From assembly GCA_036745245.1 (NCBI GenBank), contig DAIOGN010000077.1:1-16618 (forward strand): a stretch of DNA of 16,618 bases, written 5' to 3'. Source of the DNA: DAIOGN01 sp036745245 (lineage in GTDB: Bacteria > Zixibacteria > MSB-5A5 > JAUVRN01). A program made the position numbers and the translations under genes. Position 1 is the stretch's first letter. The number at the start of each line of letters is the position of its first letter. This document shows, piece by piece, positions 4,842 to 12,666 of the stretch. The notes beneath the pieces are model-generated. The model was not told the DNA's origin. It did not search any database and saw nothing but the letters and a program-made list of their open reading frames with translations.

Positions 4842-6817
4842 AGAGAGCGCGCTTCGCAAAGGGCCGGTTCGTCATCGTGGTGGCCGGCATCGTGCTGTTC
4901 TGGGCGGTCGCGGCAACCCGGCTGGTGCAGATCCAGGTGTTCATGCACGACCGCGCCAGCTCCCTGGCGATCGAGCAGGTGGGCGGCTACATGGACATTC
5001 AGGCACGTCGCGGCACCATCGTCGACTGCAAGGGCCGTGTGCTCGCCACCAACGAGCCGCGACTCACCTTCGCCGCCGTGCCCGAACGCTGGTCGAAAGA
5101 CGAAGCGCGGCGCGCCGCCAAACGCTTCGCCTCCCTGGGAGGGAAGAGCGAGTCCGACTGGCTGAAGCGCTTCGAGCAATCGCCCAAGTTCATCTACGTG
5201 GCGCGCAAGGCCGACTCCTCCGTGGCGAAGCGCGTGCAGGGCTGGAAGGATCCGGCCATCTTCTCGCTCTCCGAAGAGGCGCGCACCTATCCCACCGGGG
5301 GCGTGGGCGTCGACCTGCTGGGCTTCGTCGATGTGGACGGCAAGGGACGTGCAGGAATTGAAGCGGCCTTCGACGAGGTGCTGCGCGGCAAGGATGCGCG
5401 CGTGAAGGTGGATCTCGACGCCACGCGCGGAAACTCGATCGTGGGTCGCACCGACCTGTGGGCACAGGACGGCGGACGTGTGCAACTCACCGTGGACTGG
5501 GAGTTTCAGAGCGCCGCGGAAGCCGCCATCGACTCCGCCGTGCACGCCACGCGTGCCAAGGGCGGCGGCATCATCCTCATGACGCCCCAAGGCGCGATCC
5601 GTGCGCTCGCTTACGCAGCCAACGATTCGCTGGTGCGGGCGCCTGCCGACAAGACGACGCGCTGCCGGCCGGTCACCGACATCTTCGAGCCGGGCTCGAT
5701 CTTCAAGGTGATCAGCGCCGCCGCGCTTTTGAGCGAAAAGAAAGTGCGGCTGTGGGACACCGTGTTCGCCGAGAACGGCGTATTCACGTTTGGCGGCCGC
5801 AAGATCCACGATTCGGAGAAGCACGGCTGGCTCACCTTCGGCCAGAGCTTCGCTCTGTCGTCGAACATCGCTTTCGGCAAGTTCGCACAGAGGCTGGACG
5901 GCCCGCAGTGGTACCGCTGGCTGCACGACTTTGGATTCGGCGACGCCACCGGGTGCGGCCTGCCGGCCGAGCCGCGGGGCATGATCCCCAGCCACGCGCA
6001 ATGGAACGAGCTGCACAAGGCGCAGCTGGCCATGGGCCACTCGGTGGCGGTGACGCCGCTCCAGATGCTCTCGGCGTTCGCAACCTTTGCCAACGGCGGC
6101 GACCTGTACCGGCCCTACGTGGTGGAAGCGGTGACCACCGCCTCCGGCGACACGCTCGAGACCATCTCCGCCAAGAAAGTGCGGCACCTTGTGAGCCGCC
6201 CCGTGGTACAAGAGATGAAGGCGATTCTGCTGCGTGTGCTCACTGAAGGCACCGCCAAGGTGGCACATAGTGACGTGATCGACGTGGCCGGCAAAACGGG
6301 CACGGCGCAAAAGGTGAAAGACGACGGGCGGGGCTACCACCAGGATCGCTACATCGCGTCGTTCGTGGGGTACTTCCCGGCGGATCAGCCTCAGGTGGTG
6401 GGCATCGTCTATCTCGACGAGCCACGCACCTTGCATTGGGGCGGCTACACTGCGGCGCCCACGTTCACGCGACTGGCCGAGCGACTCGCCGCCATCGATC
6501 CCACTCTTCTGCGCTACCCGCAGCCGGAGGAGGGACAACTCCCGCCTCAGGATCTTCCCAATCCCGCCATGCAGGCAGGCGTGTTGCCCGACCTGGTGGG
6601 CTTGCCCCTGTCGCGTGCAGTGACGTGCGCGAGCGTGTGCGGCTTTCTCACGGAGACCGACGGGACGGGTTTTGTGCTGGCGCAAACGCCCGCACCCGGA
6701 ACCACGCTCGACTCATGCCGCACGGTTAGACTTCTGGCCGCCGTGGCCTCACCGCCCGATTCGACCGAGGCCGATTCCATGGTGATCGCCTTCACCGGTG
6801 AGGTGGCAACGCAATGA
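4838..6817 (+). CDS. ftsI: Septal peptidoglycan transpeptidase FtsI (PBP3-like) with PASTA domain
   Basis: This class B penicillin-binding protein crosslinks septal peptidoglycan in partnership with FtsW. It has a short basic cytoplasmic tail, a membrane anchor (about residues 9-27) and a PBP dimerisation domain starting with the ARRGTIVD motif. The transpeptidase domain shows the three expected motifs: SIFK with the acylated serine at S287, SSN at 341-343 and KTGT at 486-489. One PASTA domain follows at about residues 582-634 (VLPDLVGLPLSRAV to the TPAPGTTL turn). PASTA is typical of Gram-positive PBP2x or SpoVD-type proteins but absent from proteobacterial FtsI. The ATG at 4838 overlaps the ftsL stop as ATGA and puts the anchor close to the N-terminus, giving 659 residues. 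The frame is open further upstream, but that would add 16 unrelated residues. It overlaps murE by ATGA. Confidence 0.95.
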   Translation: MKRARFAKGRFVIVVAGIVLFWAVAATRLVQIQVFMHDRASSLAIEQVGGYMDIQARRGTIVDCKGRVLATNEPRLTFAAVPERWSKDEARRAAKRFASLGGKSESDWLKRFEQSPKFIYVARKADSSVAKRVQGWKDPAIFSLSEEARTYPTGGVGVDLLGFVDVDGKGRAGIEAAFDEVLRGKDARVKVDLDATRGNSIVGRTDLWAQDGGRVQLTVDWEFQSAAEAAIDSAVHATRAKGGGIILMTPQGAIRALAYAANDSLVRAPADKTTRCRPVTDIFEPGSIFKVISAAALLSEKKVRLWDTVFAENGVFTFGGRKIHDSEKHGWLTFGQSFALSSNIAFGKFAQRLDGPQWYRWLHDFGFGDATGCGLPAEPRGMIPSHAQWNELHKAQLAMGHSVAVTPLQMLSAFATFANGGDLYRPYVVEAVTTASGDTLETISAKKVRHLVSRPVVQEMKAILLRVLTEGTAKVAHSDVIDVAGKTGTAQKVKDDGRGYHQDRYIASFVGYFPADQPQVVGIVYLDEPRTLHWGGYTAAPTFTRLAERLAAIDPTLLRYPQPEEGQLPPQDLPNPAMQAGVLPDLVGLPLSRAVTCASVCGFLTETDGTGFVLAQTPAPGTTLDSCRTVRLLAAVASPPDSTEADSMVIAFTGEVATQ

Positions 6818-8271
6818 CCACGCTCGGTACGGTGCTCGAAGCCGTGGGCTACGGTCGCATTGTGGGCCAGGCCGATCTCGAAGTGGCCGGACTCTCGCAC
6901 GACTCTACGCGCGTGAAACCCGGCGAATTGTTCGTGTGTCTCCCGGGCCACAAGGCCGACAGCCGCACGTTTGTGAGCGATGCCGTGGCACGGGGCGCCG
7001 CCGCAGTGATGCTCGAGCCGCCCGCCTTTGACGTGGCGGCCTCGCAGCTCCTTGTACCGTCGGTGCGCGAGGCTCTGCCCCTGGCGGCCGCCGCCTTCTA
7101 CGGTGCGCCCGCAAAGCTCCCTGCGGTCGGGATCACCGGCACCAACGGCAAGACCACCACGGCCTACCTGCTCGCGGCCATCCTCGAGGCGGCAGGCCGG
7201 CCGTGCGCGCTGGTGGGAAGCGTGGTGACGCGCGTGGGCTCGCGTTCCGTGGGCTCCGAGCACACCACGCCCGAGGCCACTACACTGCATGAGTTCTGGA
7301 AGGATGCCCAGGCGGAAGGCGCACGCGCACTGGTCATGGAGGTGTCGTCGCACGGCCTGCTTCTGCACCGCACCGACGGCATCCAGTTCAACGTGGGCGT
7401 CTTCACCAACCTCACGCGCGATCATCTCGACTATCACCCCGACTTCGCCGCCTATCGCGGCGCGAAGAGCCGGTTGTTCGGGCGCCTGGAACGGCGCGGC
7501 ACCGCCGTGCTCAACCTGGACGACCCGGCCTGGGAAGATTTTGCCCGCGCCACTCCCGCGCGCGTGCTCACCTACGGCACCCGCCCGGAAGCCGACGTGC
7601 ATCCTCTGGACTTGAGCGTGAGCGCAAAAGGGATCGGCTTCGATCTGGTGGGGCCAGGTGGCACGTTCCGCATCGACAGCCCGCTCTTTGGCCGCTTCAA
7701 CGTGGCCAACCTGCTGGCGGCGTCCGCCGCCGCCCTCGCGCTGCGGATCGAGCCCGACGTGATCGCCCGAGGGCTTGCGTCCGTGTCGGGCGTGCCGGGG
7801 CGCGCCGAACGAATCGATTGCGGCCAGCCTTTCGTGGTGCTGAATGACTTCGCGCACACGCCCGATGCGTTGTCGAGGATTCTTGCGGCCTCGAAAGAAC
7901 TCACCGCCGGGTCCCTGCACGTGGTGTTCGGCTGCGGCGGCGACCGCGACCCGGGCAAGCGGCCCATCATGGGCCAGGTGGCACAATCCGGCGCCGACTT
8001 CGTCACGATTACGTCTGACAACCCGCGCACCGAAGACCCGGGCAAGATCATCGAGCAGATCCTCGCGGGGGTCTCGAAGCGCGATCGCGTGGACGTGGAG
8101 CCCGATCGCACAACGGCCATCGGCAAGGCTCTGGGCCGGCTGCAGAAGGGCGACACGCTGGTGGTAGCAGGCAAGGGGCATGAGCGTTACCAGATCATCG
8201 GCACGACGAAGCACCGGTTCGACGACGCGGACGTGATCCGCAAGGAACTGTCTCGGCTGGGATACGCATGA
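6814..8271 (+). CDS. murE: UDP-MurNAc-L-Ala-D-Glu:meso-diaminopimelate ligase
   Basis: MurE adds the third stem-peptide residue in the cytoplasm, using ATP. The 485-residue protein has the N-terminal UDP-binding domain (DSTRVKPGELFVCLPG), the ATP loop GTNGKTTT at 109-116 and HTTPEAT for substrate contact. EVSSHGLLLHR follows, then NLTRDHLDYH, and K218 in GAKSRLF is the expected carbamylated lysine. The C-terminal domain carries DNPR at 402-405, the recognised motif for meso-diaminopimelate specificity; lysine-type enzymes differ there. GKGHERYQ near the end is also conserved. The start overlaps the ftsI stop by ATGA. It precedes murF, the next enzyme of the pathway, again with an ATGA overlap. 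Confidence 0.97.
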   Translation: MTTLGTVLEAVGYGRIVGQADLEVAGLSHDSTRVKPGELFVCLPGHKADSRTFVSDAVARGAAAVMLEPPAFDVAASQLLVPSVREALPLAAAAFYGAPAKLPAVGITGTNGKTTTAYLLAAILEAAGRPCALVGSVVTRVGSRSVGSEHTTPEATTLHEFWKDAQAEGARALVMEVSSHGLLLHRTDGIQFNVGVFTNLTRDHLDYHPDFAAYRGAKSRLFGRLERRGTAVLNLDDPAWEDFARATPARVLTYGTRPEADVHPLDLSVSAKGIGFDLVGPGGTFRIDSPLFGRFNVANLLAASAAALALRIEPDVIARGLASVSGVPGRAERIDCGQPFVVLNDFAHTPDALSRILAASKELTAGSLHVVFGCGGDRDPGKRPIMGQVAQSGADFVTITSDNPRTEDPGKIIEQILAGVSKRDRVDVEPDRTTAIGKALGRLQKGDTLVVAGKGHERYQIIGTTKHRFDDADVIRKELSRLGYA

Positions 8272-9698
8272 AGGTCATGAACGACACGAGAACGGCGCCG
8301 GAGATCACGATCGAGGGGTTCCAGGTGCCGTCCATCTGTTCGGGCACGTGGCAGTCACGATCTGAGGCCGCATCCTTCAGCGGCGCGGTCTGCGATTCGC
8401 GCCAGGTGCGCCCGGGCAATCTGTTCGTGGCACTGCGGGGCGAGCGCACCGACGGTCACCTGTACCTCGACGACGTGAAAAAACGCGGCGCCGCGCTTCT
8501 CCTGGTGGAGAAGGGTCACCCCGCACTTGCGGGGCTGACGGGAGATGTGCCGCGCATCGAAGTGGCCGACACGGGCCGCGCGCTGTTGTCGCTGGCCGCC
8601 TGGCACCGCAACAAGTTCGACATTCCGTTTGTGGCCGTGACCGGCTCCAACGGCAAGACCACCACCAAGGAGATGATCGCGGCGGTGCTCCAGGCACGCT
8701 ACGAAACGTTCAAGACCCCAGGGAATCTCAACTCTGGGATCGGCGTGCCGCTTTCGATCTTCGATCTGTCGCCCAGACATCAGGTGGCGGTGTGTGAGCT
8801 GGGCATGTCGTCCCCGGGCGAAATCGACCGCCTGGGCGCACTCGTGCGGCCCCGCTGCGCGGTGTTCACCAACATCGCGCCCGTGCACCTGGCCACGATG
8901 CGCACCCTGGAAGACGTGGCGAAGGCCAAGTTCGAACTGCTCGCGCACCTCCCCCCAGACGGCGTGGCCGTGTTCAACGCCGACGATCCCATTCTCCAGA
9001 ACGCCGCGCGCACGCTGGGCGCCGGCAGCCGCACCTACGCCATCCACGCCGACGCCGACCTGCGCGCCCACGACGTGCGCCTGGAGAAGGAGGGCGTGCG
9101 CTTCCGCCTGGCAGAGCTGGATGTGGCCCTGCCGCTCTTCGGAGCCCACAACGTGTACAACGCGCTGGCGGCGCTCCTGGTGGCGCGGGAGTTCGACGTA
9201 AACAGCCTCGACGCGGTGGCCGCGCTGGCGGTGATGGAACCCGCGTCGCACCGCTCACGCATCTTGCAGCGCGGAACGCTCACGCTCATCGACGACGTAT
9301 ACAACGCCAATCCGAAAGCCACAGTCTCCGCGCTCGACTCGCTGGCCAGGTTTCCTGCGCGCGCACGGCGAGTGGCCGTACTGGGAGACATGCTGGAGCT
9401 GGGCGAAGGCGAACGCGACTGGCACGCGCAGGTGGGGCGGGAGGCCGCGGCCTTCAGTCTGGACCTGCTCGTGTGCGTGGGCGATCTCTCGGCACATCTG
9501 GCACGCGGTGCCCGTGAAGCGGGCGTTCCGGAAGAGCGCCTGCTCTCCTACCCCACCTGGCGCGAGTGTGCCGCCGCGGTGGCGGATTGGTGCAGGGCCG
9601 ACGATACAGTTTTGTTCAAGGGTTCGCGCGGCGCAGCGCTGGAGGGATCGCTGCTGGCCGTGCTCGAGCATTTCAAGTCACTCAAGGAGGATTCATGA
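8268..9698 (+). CDS. murF: UDP-MurNAc-tripeptide:D-Ala-D-Ala ligase
   Basis: MurF completes the cytoplasmic pentapeptide precursor by adding the D-Ala-D-Ala dipeptide to the MurE product. In 476 residues it shows the N-terminal domain block VCDSRQVRPGNLFVALRGER with DGH shortly after, the ATP-binding loop GSNGKTTTKE from residue 126 and the NLNS.IGVPL.I motif. VCELGMSSPGEI and TNI.PVHL follow, the family's typical middle-domain elements. The C-terminal domain has DDVYNANPKA and LGDMLELGE, both strongly conserved, and a GSRGAALE ending. The ATG at 8268 overlaps the murE stop; a second in-frame ATG lies at 8277. Its stop overlaps the start of the small TPR-like gene. No ddl gene for making D-Ala-D-Ala is present in the window. 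Confidence 0.96.
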   Translation: MKVMNDTRTAPEITIEGFQVPSICSGTWQSRSEAASFSGAVCDSRQVRPGNLFVALRGERTDGHLYLDDVKKRGAALLLVEKGHPALAGLTGDVPRIEVADTGRALLSLAAWHRNKFDIPFVAVTGSNGKTTTKEMIAAVLQARYETFKTPGNLNSGIGVPLSIFDLSPRHQVAVCELGMSSPGEIDRLGALVRPRCAVFTNIAPVHLATMRTLEDVAKAKFELLAHLPPDGVAVFNADDPILQNAARTLGAGSRTYAIHADADLRAHDVRLEKEGVRFRLAELDVALPLFGAHNVYNALAALLVAREFDVNSLDAVAALAVMEPASHRSRILQRGTLTLIDDVYNANPKATVSALDSLARFPARARRVAVLGDMLELGEGERDWHAQVGREAAAFSLDLLVCVGDLSAHLARGAREAGVPEERLLSYPTWRECAAAVADWCRADDTVLFKGSRGAALEGSLLAVLEHFKSLKEDS

Positions 9699-10177
9699 CC
9701 GCATCCGACAGGCGGCGACCGGTAACCGCGAGCGATTTCAATCGCCTGCTCTTTGCACTCTTACTCCTGGCGGCTTTGGCCGTTCTGGCGCGCCTCATCA
9801 CGAGGCAGGAAACGCGCGCCGAAACCACCGACAGCCAGGCGTCCCTGGCCCAGTGGATTCAGACCGCAGACGCCCTGTTCCTCAAGTCGGAATGGACCAT
9901 GGCGGCCGACGCCTACTTCGGGGCCCTGGAAGCGGCCACGCGCGACCGGTTGCCCGTGGAGCCCATGCTCCAGAAGAAACTGTCCATCTGCCTGGCGGAG
10001 CTTCAGGATCACAGAAGCGCCGTGCATTTCATGCGGCTGTACCGCATGCGCCTTCTGGACTATCAGGACAACCCTTCGAGTAAGTTCGCGGGTGCGCCCG
10101 CCGACCCGGTCACACTCGAACGCGAACTGTCCGAATCGGAGACGCTCCTGAAACAATGGGAGGCGGCGGGAGCCTGA
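9695..10177 (+). CDS. Single-pass membrane protein with two TPR-like repeats, function unknown
   Basis: I do not recognise this 160-residue protein as a named dcw product. It has a short basic N-terminal tail, one membrane helix at about residues 18-35, a charged linker, and a soluble part likely outside the cytoplasmic membrane. Residues 54-87 fit the TPR consensus closely (A..LF..SEW..A...Y..AL), and residues 91-122 give a second, weaker repeat (LSICLAELQDHRSAVHFM). The tail from 137 is an acidic helix. The start is well supported: AAGGAGG lies at 9684-9690 and the ATG at 9695 overlaps the murF stop as ATGA. The mraY start follows after one base. Such tight packing argues for a role in cell wall synthesis or division, perhaps as a scaffold. 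The frame is open further upstream within murF, but without support. Confidence 0.85.
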   Translation: MTASDRRRPVTASDFNRLLFALLLLAALAVLARLITRQETRAETTDSQASLAQWIQTADALFLKSEWTMAADAYFGALEAATRDRLPVEPMLQKKLSICLAELQDHRSAVHFMRLYRMRLLDYQDNPSSKFAGAPADPVTLERELSESETLLKQWEAAGA

Positions 10178-10178
10178 C

Positions 10179-11267
10179 GTGCTCTACCACCTGCTCTATC
10201 CACTCGCGGATCAGATCAGCTTCTTCAATCTGTTCCGCTACATCACGTTTCGCAGCGCCTACGCGGCTGTGACGGCGCTTGTGGCGTCGCTCATTCTGGG
10301 GCCGATCATCATCCGCTACCTGAAACGCCAGCAGTGGAAAGAGGAGATTCGCGCGGAAGGACCTCAGACGCACAAGAAGAAGGCCGGCACCCCCACCATG
10401 GGCGGGCTGCTCATTCTCGCCGCCATCGTGGTGCCCACCCTCCTGTGGGCCGACCTCACCAACCGCTTCGTGCAGGTGATGCTTCTGGTCACGGTGTGGA
10501 TGGGAGTGCTCGGCTTCATCGACGACTACCTCAAGGTGGTGAAGAAGCGCCCCAAGGGAATGGTGGCGCGCACCAAAATGGCGGGGCAGGTGCTGCTCGG
10601 GTTGATTCTGGGCGCCTGGTTGTACTTCTACCCGCCGGCGCTCCAGTTCGGCACCACATCTGAAATCCCCTTCTTCAAGCGGTGGGTGCTCGACTTCGGC
10701 CCGATGTACATCGCGCTCGTGGTGTTCGTGATCGCCGGCACATCGAATGCCGTCAACCTCACAGACGGTCTCGACGGGCTGGCGATCGGTCTCTCGGGAA
10801 TCTGCTTTCTGGCCCTGGGAGCCATCGCCTACATCACCGGGCGCGTGGACTTCTCGCGCTACCTCGCCATCGAATACCTGGCCGGGGCCGGCGAACTCAC
10901 AGTGTTCTGCGGCGCCGCCGTGGGGGCCGCGCTGGGGTTCTTATGGTTCAACTGTCACCCCGCGTCCGTGTTCATGGGCGACACCGGATCGCTTGCCCTG
11001 GGGGGCGCCATCGGCGCCTGTGCGCTACTGCTCAAGAAGGAGCTGCTTTTGCTCATCCTCGGCGCGGTGTTCGTGGCGGAGGCCTTGTCGGTGATTCTCC
11101 AGGTGGCGTCGTACCGACTGCGCGGCGGCCGTCGCATCTTCAAGATGGCGCCTTTGCACCACCACTTCGAACTGTCCGGCTGGGCCGAATCCAAGGTGGT
11201 GAGCCGCTTCTGGATCATCGGCATGATCTGTGCCGTGCTCTCACTCTCAACTCTGAAGATCCGCTGA
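10179..11267 (+). CDS. mraY: Phospho-MurNAc-pentapeptide translocase MraY
   Basis: MraY transfers phospho-MurNAc-pentapeptide from UDP to undecaprenyl phosphate in the inner membrane, forming lipid I. The 362-residue, multi-pass protein is of standard length. It opens with LFRYITFR, followed by the HKKKAGTPTMGG loop, the Asp pair in FIDDYLK at 115-116, and NLTDGLDG from residue 193. MGDTGS follows with D268, then the histidine triad at 327-329 in LHHHFELSGW. These cover the known magnesium, UDP and lipid-contacting residues. The start is GTG at 10179, one base after the stop of the TPR-like gene; the MLYHLL... N-terminus matches the family. GGGAG around 10168-10172 may serve as the ribosome binding site. 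murD begins 4 bases after the stop. Confidence 0.97.
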   Translation: MLYHLLYPLADQISFFNLFRYITFRSAYAAVTALVASLILGPIIIRYLKRQQWKEEIRAEGPQTHKKKAGTPTMGGLLILAAIVVPTLLWADLTNRFVQVMLLVTVWMGVLGFIDDYLKVVKKRPKGMVARTKMAGQVLLGLILGAWLYFYPPALQFGTTSEIPFFKRWVLDFGPMYIALVVFVIAGTSNAVNLTDGLDGLAIGLSGICFLALGAIAYITGRVDFSRYLAIEYLAGAGELTVFCGAAVGAALGFLWFNCHPASVFMGDTGSLALGGAIGACALLLKKELLLLILGAVFVAEALSVILQVASYRLRGGRRIFKMAPLHHHFELSGWAESKVVSRFWIIGMICAVLSLSTLKIR

Positions 11268-11271
11268 ACGC

Positions 11272-12666
11272 ATGGTGACCCTCGAACGCATCATGGCCAT
11301 GTCTCCCCCCGCCCACCCGGAACGCCTGCGCAACCGCCGCGTCACCGTGCTGGGCCTGGCGCGCTCAGGCGAAGCGGTGAGCACACTGCTTCTGGAACAG
11401 GGCGCGCACGTGCTCGCCTCCGAAGCCAAGGACGACGAACGGCTGCGCGGCGTGGCCGCCCGCCTGCGTGACCAGGGCGCATGGGTGGAACTCGGCACGC
11501 ACACACCCGATGCACTTGTGAAAGTGGACTTCGTGGTGCCGAGCCCCGGCGTGCCCACCTCGCACCCGGTACTGGTGGCCGCACGACTGGCCGGAGTGCC
11601 GATTTTCTCGGAGATCGAAGTGGCCTTCTGGCTCAACTCCGGCGACGTGCTGGCACTCACGGGCACCAACGGCAAGACCACCACGGTCACCCTGCTGCAC
11701 GAAATGCTGAAAGCCTCGGGCCATGACGCGCGTCTGGCAGGCAACGTGGGGACGGCGTTCTCGAGCGTGGCCACACACGGCACAGGGCCTGTGGCGCTGG
11801 AGGTGTCGAGCTACCAGCTCGAATACACGGAGACGTTCCGGCCGGCCGTGGCGGCGCTGCTCAACATTACGCCGGATCATTTGGACCGACACGGATCGTT
11901 CGAGGCGTATGCCGCCACGAAGTACCGCATCGCCGAAAACCAGGGCGAGGGCGACACTCTGGTGGTGAACGCCGACTGCCCGCACTCTTCGAAGATCCGC
12001 GTCCCCAAAGCGGTGCGCGTTTTGCGTTTTTCCACGCAGTCGCAGCTCACCGACGGCGTGTTCTGGCAGGGCGATCGCATGGTGTACCACACCGCGGCCG
12101 GCTCGGGCCAGATCGTGGACAAGTCCGAACTTCTCATTCCAGGCGAGCACAATCAAGCCAACGCCGCCGCCGCGGCGGCCATGGCGATGGCCTACGGTTG
12201 TCCGCCCGAAGCCGTGGGGCAGGCCATCCGCTGGTTCAAGGGTGTGCCGCATCGCATCGAGTATCTGGGCAGCGCCTCCGGCGTGCGCGTTTACAACGAC
12301 AGCAAGGCCACCAACGTGGACGCCATGATCGTGGCGCTGAAGGCTCTGCCGGGTCCCATCGTGCTTCTGGTGGGGGGGCGCGGAAAGAACGACGATCCGC
12401 ACACGGCCGACGCGCTCATCCGGACCAAGGTGCGCGCCGTGGTGTGTTACGGAGAAGCCCGCGAGCGCTTCGCCACCGCCTGGTCGGGGCTCGTGCCGGC
12501 CATGCAGGTGGACAGCCTCTCCGAAGCCGTGCAGTCAGGATTCAAGCTCACGCAGCCCGGGGACGCGCTTCTTCTGTCGCCCGCCTGCGCCAGCTTCGAT
12601 CAATTCAACAATTTTGAAGAGCGGGGTGACCGCTTCAGGGAGTTCGTGCGTGCTCGAATCGGTTGA
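11272..12666 (+). CDS. murD: UDP-MurNAc-L-alanine:D-glutamate ligase
   Basis: MurD adds D-glutamate to UDP-MurNAc-L-Ala in the cytoplasm, before MurE acts. The 464-residue protein has the N-terminal nucleotide-type domain (VTVLGLARSGEAV), the SPGVP motif and the ATP loop GTNGKTTT at 131-138. EVSSYQLE and NITPDHLDRHGS follow, then HRIEYLG, VYNDSKATN and the C-terminal SPACASFDQF with ERGDRF. All are hallmarks of MurD rather than of its paralogues MurC, E or F. Three in-frame ATGs (11272, 11293, 11299) precede the conserved region. None has a good ribosome binding site; I use the first because it is only 4 bases after mraY. The end overlaps the proposed ftsW start by 17 bases. Confidence 0.96.
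   Translation: MVTLERIMAMSPPAHPERLRNRRVTVLGLARSGEAVSTLLLEQGAHVLASEAKDDERLRGVAARLRDQGAWVELGTHTPDALVKVDFVVPSPGVPTSHPVLVAARLAGVPIFSEIEVAFWLNSGDVLALTGTNGKTTTVTLLHEMLKASGHDARLAGNVGTAFSSVATHGTGPVALEVSSYQLEYTETFRPAVAALLNITPDHLDRHGSFEAYAATKYRIAENQGEGDTLVVNADCPHSSKIRVPKAVRVLRFSTQSQLTDGVFWQGDRMVYHTAAGSGQIVDKSELLIPGEHNQANAAAAAAMAMAYGCPPEAVGQAIRWFKGVPHRIEYLGSASGVRVYNDSKATNVDAMIVALKALPGPIVLLVGGRGKNDDPHTADALIRTKVRAVVCYGEARERFATAWSGLVPAMQVDSLSEAVQSGFKLTQPGDALLLSPACASFDQFNNFEERGDRFREFVRARIG

Noticed and set aside
4514..6685. Very long open frame on the minus strand opposite ftsL-ftsI
   Set aside because: It is antisense to clearly identified genes. Long antisense frames are expected in GC-rich coding DNA, and the translation is rich in His, Arg and Gly with no recognisable domain. 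The same applies to minus-strand frames at 6547-8214, 8355-9251, 11365-12402 and 14823-15962.
12614..12649. Upstream TTG start for ftsW
   Set aside because: It would enlarge the overlap with murD and lacks a ribosome binding site, whereas GTG 12650 has AGGGAG at a 7-base spacer.
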